Source: Zygnema cylindricum
Lineage: Eukaryota > Streptophyta > Zygnematophyceae > Zygnematales > Zygnemataceae
Assembly (NCBI GenBank): GCA_037447655.1
Contig: JBBHKE010000774.1
Span: forward strand, 1-11,410
DNA length: 11,410 bases
Direction of reading: 5' to 3'
Shown: piece by piece, positions 7,762-11,410 of the stretch
How positions within the stretch are numbered: the stretch's first letter is position 1
Layout of the letters: the number at the start of each line of letters is the position of its first letter
The notes under the pieces: generated by a model
The model's input: only the letters and a program-made list of their open reading frames with translations
Databases searched by the model: none
Told to the model about the DNA's origin: nothing
Program-made: the position numbers and the translations under genes

Positions 7762-7877
7762 TGTATAAACATGCTGAGCTGCGCACTTACCAATGATTTC
7801 CTAGTAATCTCGAAAATATATAGCGACGATGTTGGCGCGACCTTTATTGTTGTTCCTCTATAATACGGTCTAACCAA

Positions 7878-8806
7878 CTGCCGTTGTAAACCCTAAAAAA
7901 AGGCATAGATTACTGGATGCCGCTAGACTAAGCGAGGCGGCGGGGCGATGACACGCATCCTGCAATAAAAATGGCGACGTCGTGTAAAAATGAATCTGCG
8001 AGATTCAAAAGCCTGCCATCAAAAAATGAGGATGTGGTTGAGATTTGTCTAACCACAAAATCCCTTTTTTGTGTTCTGTCCGCATATGTCGTTGGTTTGT
8101 TACCAATTCTCATTTTCAAGGCGCCGCGTTTTTTCAATTCTAAGTTTTGTAACTTCACTCTAATATGTACACAATATGACACTAATTTGTTGTTGTTTTG
8201 TGAAACATAACCCATTTTAGAATAAAACTTAACTCTAATATGCGTCTCGTTCGTTTAAAGGTCTGGTATTACCGTTATGTACCCTAAAAAACCCTTTAAT
8301 CGTGTAAACATATATACTATTAATCTCGCAGGATCTCAAATAGAGTTAAAATGGCACAGTATTAGACTTAGCTATCCGCAACTATCAACATGTGTAAGTA
8401 TGCAACACTACGTTTATGTAACATGGACAGTTTTAAGCATGTGCACATGTTATCAGTTCACACAGACACACACAAAAACGAACGTCTGAATGTATGCGAA
8501 CGACTATTTTTGAAACTGGACTCTGCTATTTTTCTAAGCGCAACTCTGTATGCGACCAACATAAGTTAACCACAATTTCCGCACGGATGTCGGTAACGAA
8601 GTACACTATTGCACGAATAAACTAAATCTGTACACCACACTATTAATGAATCCAGTACGGTCATACCATTGACGTTATTTTACTAGAACCGTAATTAATG
8701 TCAAAGATAAATTAGATTCAATCACTGTATTTTGGGTATCAATGCCAAAATTTTGGGGTGCCGATATAACGTACATAAGACTTAATAAGGATTCACGGTG
8801 CAGCAG
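7878..8806 (+). repeat. Left arm of the inverted repeat
   Basis: It starts around CCGTTGTAAACC and runs inward through AAAATGGCGACG (about 7967), CAAGGCGCCGCG, repeated ACTCTAAT phrases (about 8156 and 8231) and CCAAAATTTTGGGG (about 8744). A 79-codon + strand frame at 7971-8213 starts with MATSCKN. The mirror copy begins MATFCKN but hits a stop after about 26 codons and diverges in frame, so I do not call it a gene. Confidence 0.78.
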
Positions 8807-8874
8807 CCGACTCGAACTGCCACGCCGGCAACTCCCGCTTCACTGGAAAATTTTAGATTTGTTCTTCTGAAAGT
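8807..8874. other. Spacer between the inverted-repeat arms
   Basis: About 70 bp without symmetry, locally richer in G and C at 8805-8840 than the arms. It would be the loop of a transcript of this region. No motif was recognised. Confidence 0.6.
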
Positions 8875-9804
8875 ACACTACACCTTGAATCGTTATCAGA
8901 CTTATGTACTCTATATCGGCGCCCCAAAATTTTGACATTGATACACGAAATACAGTGACTGATTCTATTTTTTCCGTGACGTTAATTATGGTTCTTGTGA
9001 ATTAGCATCAATGGTGCTACCGTACATATTCCATGAATAGTGTGGTGTACAGAAGGTGGTTGTTCGTACATCATTGTACTTCGTCAACGAAAATCGTACG
9101 AAATTTTTAATGACCACATGTCGGCCGCACACAAAATTGCGCTTAGAATAAACGTGGAGTCTACTTTGCAATGTAGGCGTTCGCATGTATTCAAACGTAC
9201 GTTTTTGTGTGTGATAATGAGAACGAAAAGCATGTTCATATGCGAAAAATTGCGTATGTTACGAAAGCGTACTGTCGCGTGCTTACACATGTTGCATAGT
9301 CGTGGAAATTTAATTCTATTACGTTGCCGTTTGAACTGTATTTGAGGTGCGTCTAGCTTAATAGAGTACACATGTACACTATTACACCGTCAAATGGAAA
9401 CATAACTGTAATACCGGACTTGTAAACAAAATAGACCTTGATTAGAGTTAAGTTTGACTCTAAAATAGGGTATGATATTAAAAATGACAACAAATTAGGG
9501 TCAAAATGTGTACATATTAGAGTAAATTTACACAATTTATGATGGAAAAATGCGGGGCCTTGAAAACCAGAAAAAGATAACAAATAACCGGCAAATGCGG
9601 ACAGAAAACAAAAAAAAAATATTTTTGTTCTAACAAATCCCATCCACATCCTCGTCGCCTGGTGGGTGACATTTGAATCCCACGGAGCCATTTTTACAAA
9701 ACGTCGCCATTTTTTGGGCAACATGCGCAGATCGCCATTCCGCCGCCTTCCGTAGTCTTACGACATCCAATACGTCATACCTTATTTCCATGGTTTACAG
9801 CAGT
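8875..9804 (-). repeat. Right arm of the inverted repeat
   Basis: Read on the minus strand it follows the left arm throughout. Examples are the TGTAAACC end near 9798, AATGGCGACG near 9706, CAAGGCCCCGC near 9555, TCCGGTATTAC near 9415, CCACACTATTCATG near 9040 and the CCAAAATTTTGGGGC block near 8925. A 123-codon minus-strand frame (9353-9724) is out of register with the left-arm frame, so conservation is at the DNA and not the protein level. Confidence 0.78.
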
Positions 9805-10686
9805 ATTAGGGTTGGCAATAATTGCAATTCTGTGTCCTCCATTGAACTAGAGAATTCAAGAAGCCACTAGATATTTATTAACCAACCCACTTTCAATGGC
9901 AACCACTGCGACCCCAGCAGACAAGCAAACAATCTGACTGCACCTCTGTGCAGCCTGGACTCCTTTGAGTCCGTAGGAAAAAACATCTATGAAAACGCCC
10001 AACCAGGCGATAAGTTATAGGGTGGCAAAGACGCATATTTTATAGAAACCCTCAAGGGGAGAGGTGACAAAAAAAAACACTAAGTCTTGATTCTCTCTAA
10101 TAACTCCAATCTACTCAAGTACGGACAAATTATATTGTTGTACCGTACCAAATGTACTTCTGCTGGTGTACCTTATGTACGACAAATGTACGACAAGGCT
10201 ATTACGTGGACGCGTGCCCCCTTTTTACTCGTCCATAGGTTCCTCAGAATTCCCGCGACCAAATGTGATCTCTCCACGTGGCGCCAGGTCATGTCATGTG
10301 ATAAAACGCCAAAGTGACCACTCCGGGCTTTCGGCGATGATGTGCGCCGTTGGATATGAACAAAAATGCAATCTCGGCTGTCATAAATACTTGCGCAATA
10401 TTCGTTTTGCTGTCGAAACAAAATTCGTGGTATCCGTTTCGAAATAGTATCGTACTTCGTACTTTACAAAACTGTATCTATGCATGCCGTATATAGTTTC
10501 AGTTAAATGGATTCGTTCACTCCTAATTAAATATATATATCTATCTTACCCTATAGCACTTAGCATTGGTCCTAGTCTTATAGGATAAAGTTGATAGCTA
10601 CCGGCCAACCTGATGGACGGCTGGTACCGGGATCAATTCCTGGGTCTGTCAGGTCTCTATTTAGTAACCTACTAAAAATAACTGCC
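9805..10686. other. Interval between inverted repeat and LTR, no gene seen
   Basis: About 880 bp with no recognised family. Small open frames at 10087-10447 on both strands overlap each other and carry no motif. The only structures noted are the twin hairpins at 9938-9972 and a GC-rich patch at 10595-10650. The last five bases before the LTR (CTGCC, 10682-10686) would be one copy of the target-site duplication. Confidence 0.5.
9938..9972. repeat. Two adjacent perfect hairpins
   Basis: CTGCAC-CTCT-GTGCAG (9938-9953) is followed after three bases by GGACTC-CTTT-GAGTCC (9957-9972). Each has a 6-bp perfect stem and a 4-base pyrimidine loop. Their role is unknown. Confidence 0.85.
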
Positions 10687-10856
10687 TGTTGAACTAAGGT
10701 AGCCATGGTTCAACCACCCTCCCTATCCTTCAGTGACTACAAGAAGGGTGGGGGCTAGAGAGAGGAGGTGGAGGCAGGCCGTCTGTCCTTTTCTTTTCCT
10801 TTTATATTATCATATTTATACCTAGAAAATACTCTAGAATTCTATTAATTTCAACA
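10687..10856 (-). mobile_element. 3' LTR of a Ty1/Copia retrotransposon (170 bp)
   Basis: On the minus strand the LTR starts TGTTGAAATTAATAG immediately after the polypurine tract and ends ...CTTAGTTCAACA at 10687. The ends form a 7-bp inverted repeat (TGTTGAA / TTCAACA), as expected of an LTR. It contains TATA-like boxes near its start and a CT-rich stretch where transcription could begin. At 170 bp it is short for a Copia LTR. The matching 5' LTR lies outside the window, so the boundary rests on the terminal repeats and the polypurine tract alone. Confidence 0.72.
10798..10820 (-). promoter_or_regulatory. TATA-like promoter elements in the LTR
   Basis: Reading the minus strand, TATAAATA (10820-10813) is followed by TATAAAAGG (10806-10798). 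Both match the eukaryotic TATA consensus. A CT-rich initiator-like region follows at about 10785-10735. In the 5' LTR the same boxes would drive the genomic RNA. Confidence 0.6.
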
Positions 10857-10871
10857 CTCCCCCTTTTTTTT
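10857..10871 (-). promoter_or_regulatory. Polypurine tract (plus-strand primer site)
   Basis: AAAAAAAAGGGGGAG on the minus strand lies directly against the LTR start and overlaps the pol stop codon. This is where second-strand DNA synthesis is primed during reverse transcription. The arrangement (purine run ending GGGGGAG, then TG) is typical of Copia elements in plants. Confidence 0.85.
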
Positions 10872-11410
10872 AGTCTAATTTTAACTTTAGTTTTAGTCCA
10901 CATTTTTCTCTGCAATATTTCAATTTAGGAGAGGGCATTGGTTTTGTCATCATGTCAGCCACCATTTCCTCATCAGATTTATATACAAGATTCACAATCT
11001 TATTCTCAACTTTTTCCTTCACAAAACTCAATCTTATGTCCATATGCTTAGCTTTGAAATGATGTTTTGGATTAGCTGCAATTGCAATGGCAGCTTGATT
11101 ATCACAAAACACTTCATGCACTCCCTCCTTCATATACCCCAATTCTTGCAACAAGGACTTGACCTACATTAATTCTTTCACAGCAGAACAAGAGGCCATG
11201 TACTCAGCCTCCATAATAGACTGAGCCACCTTCTTTTGTTATAACTGTTCCAACAGCAAGCACCTTCCCCCACATATAACACATACCCAGAAGTGCATCT
11301 TCTCATAGGTGCGTCCCCATAACTGGCATCACTCCAAGTAATGATGTCAGTGTGCTCCCCTCCCAAATGCAACCATAACTCTGTGGTTCCCACCAGATAT
11401 ATCTCATGAC
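10870..11410 (-). pseudogene. Ty1/Copia pol, C-terminal RNase H region, broken and cut by the window edge
   Basis: RNase H degrades the RNA strand of RNA-DNA hybrids during reverse transcription. From the right edge inward one sees the connection segment (YLVGTTELWLHLGG), the first catalytic Asp in WSDASYGD, then RRCTSGYVLYVG. After a frameshift between about 11230 and 11250 come SIMEAEYMAS (catalytic Glu), FCDNQAAIAI (second Asp), KHMDIRLSFVKEKVE and the terminal ADMMTKP motif, ending at TAA 10870-10872. An in-frame TAG at 11164-11166 stands where a Trp is usual in Copia elements ('EL.W..LL.ELG'). Reverse transcriptase, integrase and gag would lie to the right of this window. With a frameshift and a stop the copy is inactive. 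Confidence 0.93.

Larger units (their letters stand above)
7878..9804. mobile_element. Giant inverted-repeat (foldback-like) element
   Basis: Two arms of about 930 bp are reverse complements of each other around a centre at 8840-8842. Matched landmarks give nearly constant coordinate sums: GTAAA 7886-7890 with TTTAC 9794-9798, and CCGATATA at 8761 with TATATCGG ending 8919. The arms therefore differ mainly by substitutions with few net indels. By-eye identity is roughly 70-75%, implying considerable age. No transposase is encoded. It may be a non-autonomous long-TIR element or two copies of one element inserted head to head. Outer limits are uncertain by about 15 bp, and no target-site duplication was confirmed. 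Confidence 0.8.

Noticed and set aside
7429-7877. Minus-strand frames of 108 and 127 codons rich in Ser, Leu and Phe
   Set aside because: They are translations of the pyrimidine complement of the polypurine tract and have no domain structure.
9353-9724. 123-codon minus-strand frame in the right arm
   Set aside because: The left arm has its open frame in a different register, so protein-level conservation is absent.
10580-10700. tRNA-derived SINE with a B-box-like GATCAATTC at 10631-10639
   Set aside because: The B box matches the loose consensus but no acceptable A box lies upstream and no cloverleaf can be folded.

Overview
This is a eukaryotic, transposon-dominated, gene-poor stretch. No host gene, rRNA, tRNA or CRISPR is recognisable. 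The evidence for a eukaryote is GT-AG introns with T-rich 3' ends, a Copia-type LTR retrotransposon tail and a long inverted-repeat element. The Copia end (G-rich polypurine tract running straight into an LTR that starts TGTTGAA) is of a kind common in green plants, so a plant or streptophyte-like alga is my best guess. The transposase family is one I remember best from oomycetes and other protists, so the lineage stays open.

Region 1 (1-1084) holds nothing I can support as a gene. Region 2 (about 1085-5908, + strand) is the most informative part. It is a decayed DDE-superfamily (pogo/Tigger/Jerky-like, DDE_1) transposase gene split into five exons: 1313-1445, 4032-4368, 4438-4511, 4646-4896 and 5233-5908. 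Three catalytic aspartates are still visible (codons at 4677, 5352, 5462). The copy carries in-frame stops at 4208, 5322 and 5612, one frameshift near 5410 and a one-base phase error at the 4512-4645 intron. Intron 1 is 2586 bp and contains, in the same orientation, a second broken reading frame (2203-3534) for an acidic, C-terminally coiled-coil protein I do not recognise. That frame is bracketed on both sides by arrays of GTCGTCGC / GCGACGAC motifs, including two near-perfect palindromes. The layout recalls maize En/Spm, where large ORFs lie inside the first intron of tnpA. It could equally be a second transposon inserted in the intron.

Region 3 (6356-6690) is a tandem array of the same GTCGTCGCT / AGCGACGAA sequence type (unit about 58-69 bp), preceded by an exact 33-bp duplication. 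Region 4 (6695-7761) is AT-rich sequence followed by a 260-bp purine-only-like tract. Region 5 (about 7878-9804) is a giant inverted repeat: two diverged arms of about 930 bp around a spacer of about 70 bp, symmetric about position 8840-8842. Region 6 (9805-10686) has no recognisable gene, but two perfect small hairpins sit back to back at 9938-9972.

Region 7 (10687-11410, - strand) is the 3' end of a Ty1/Copia retrotransposon: the RNase H part of pol (broken), a polypurine tract and a very short (170 bp) LTR with TATA-like boxes. The rest of that element lies beyond the right edge of the window.

All coding remnants appear inactive as read with the standard code. The stop codons are nearly all one C-to-T or G-to-A step from a sense codon, which fits methylation-driven decay. 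A UAR=Gln code is a less likely alternative.
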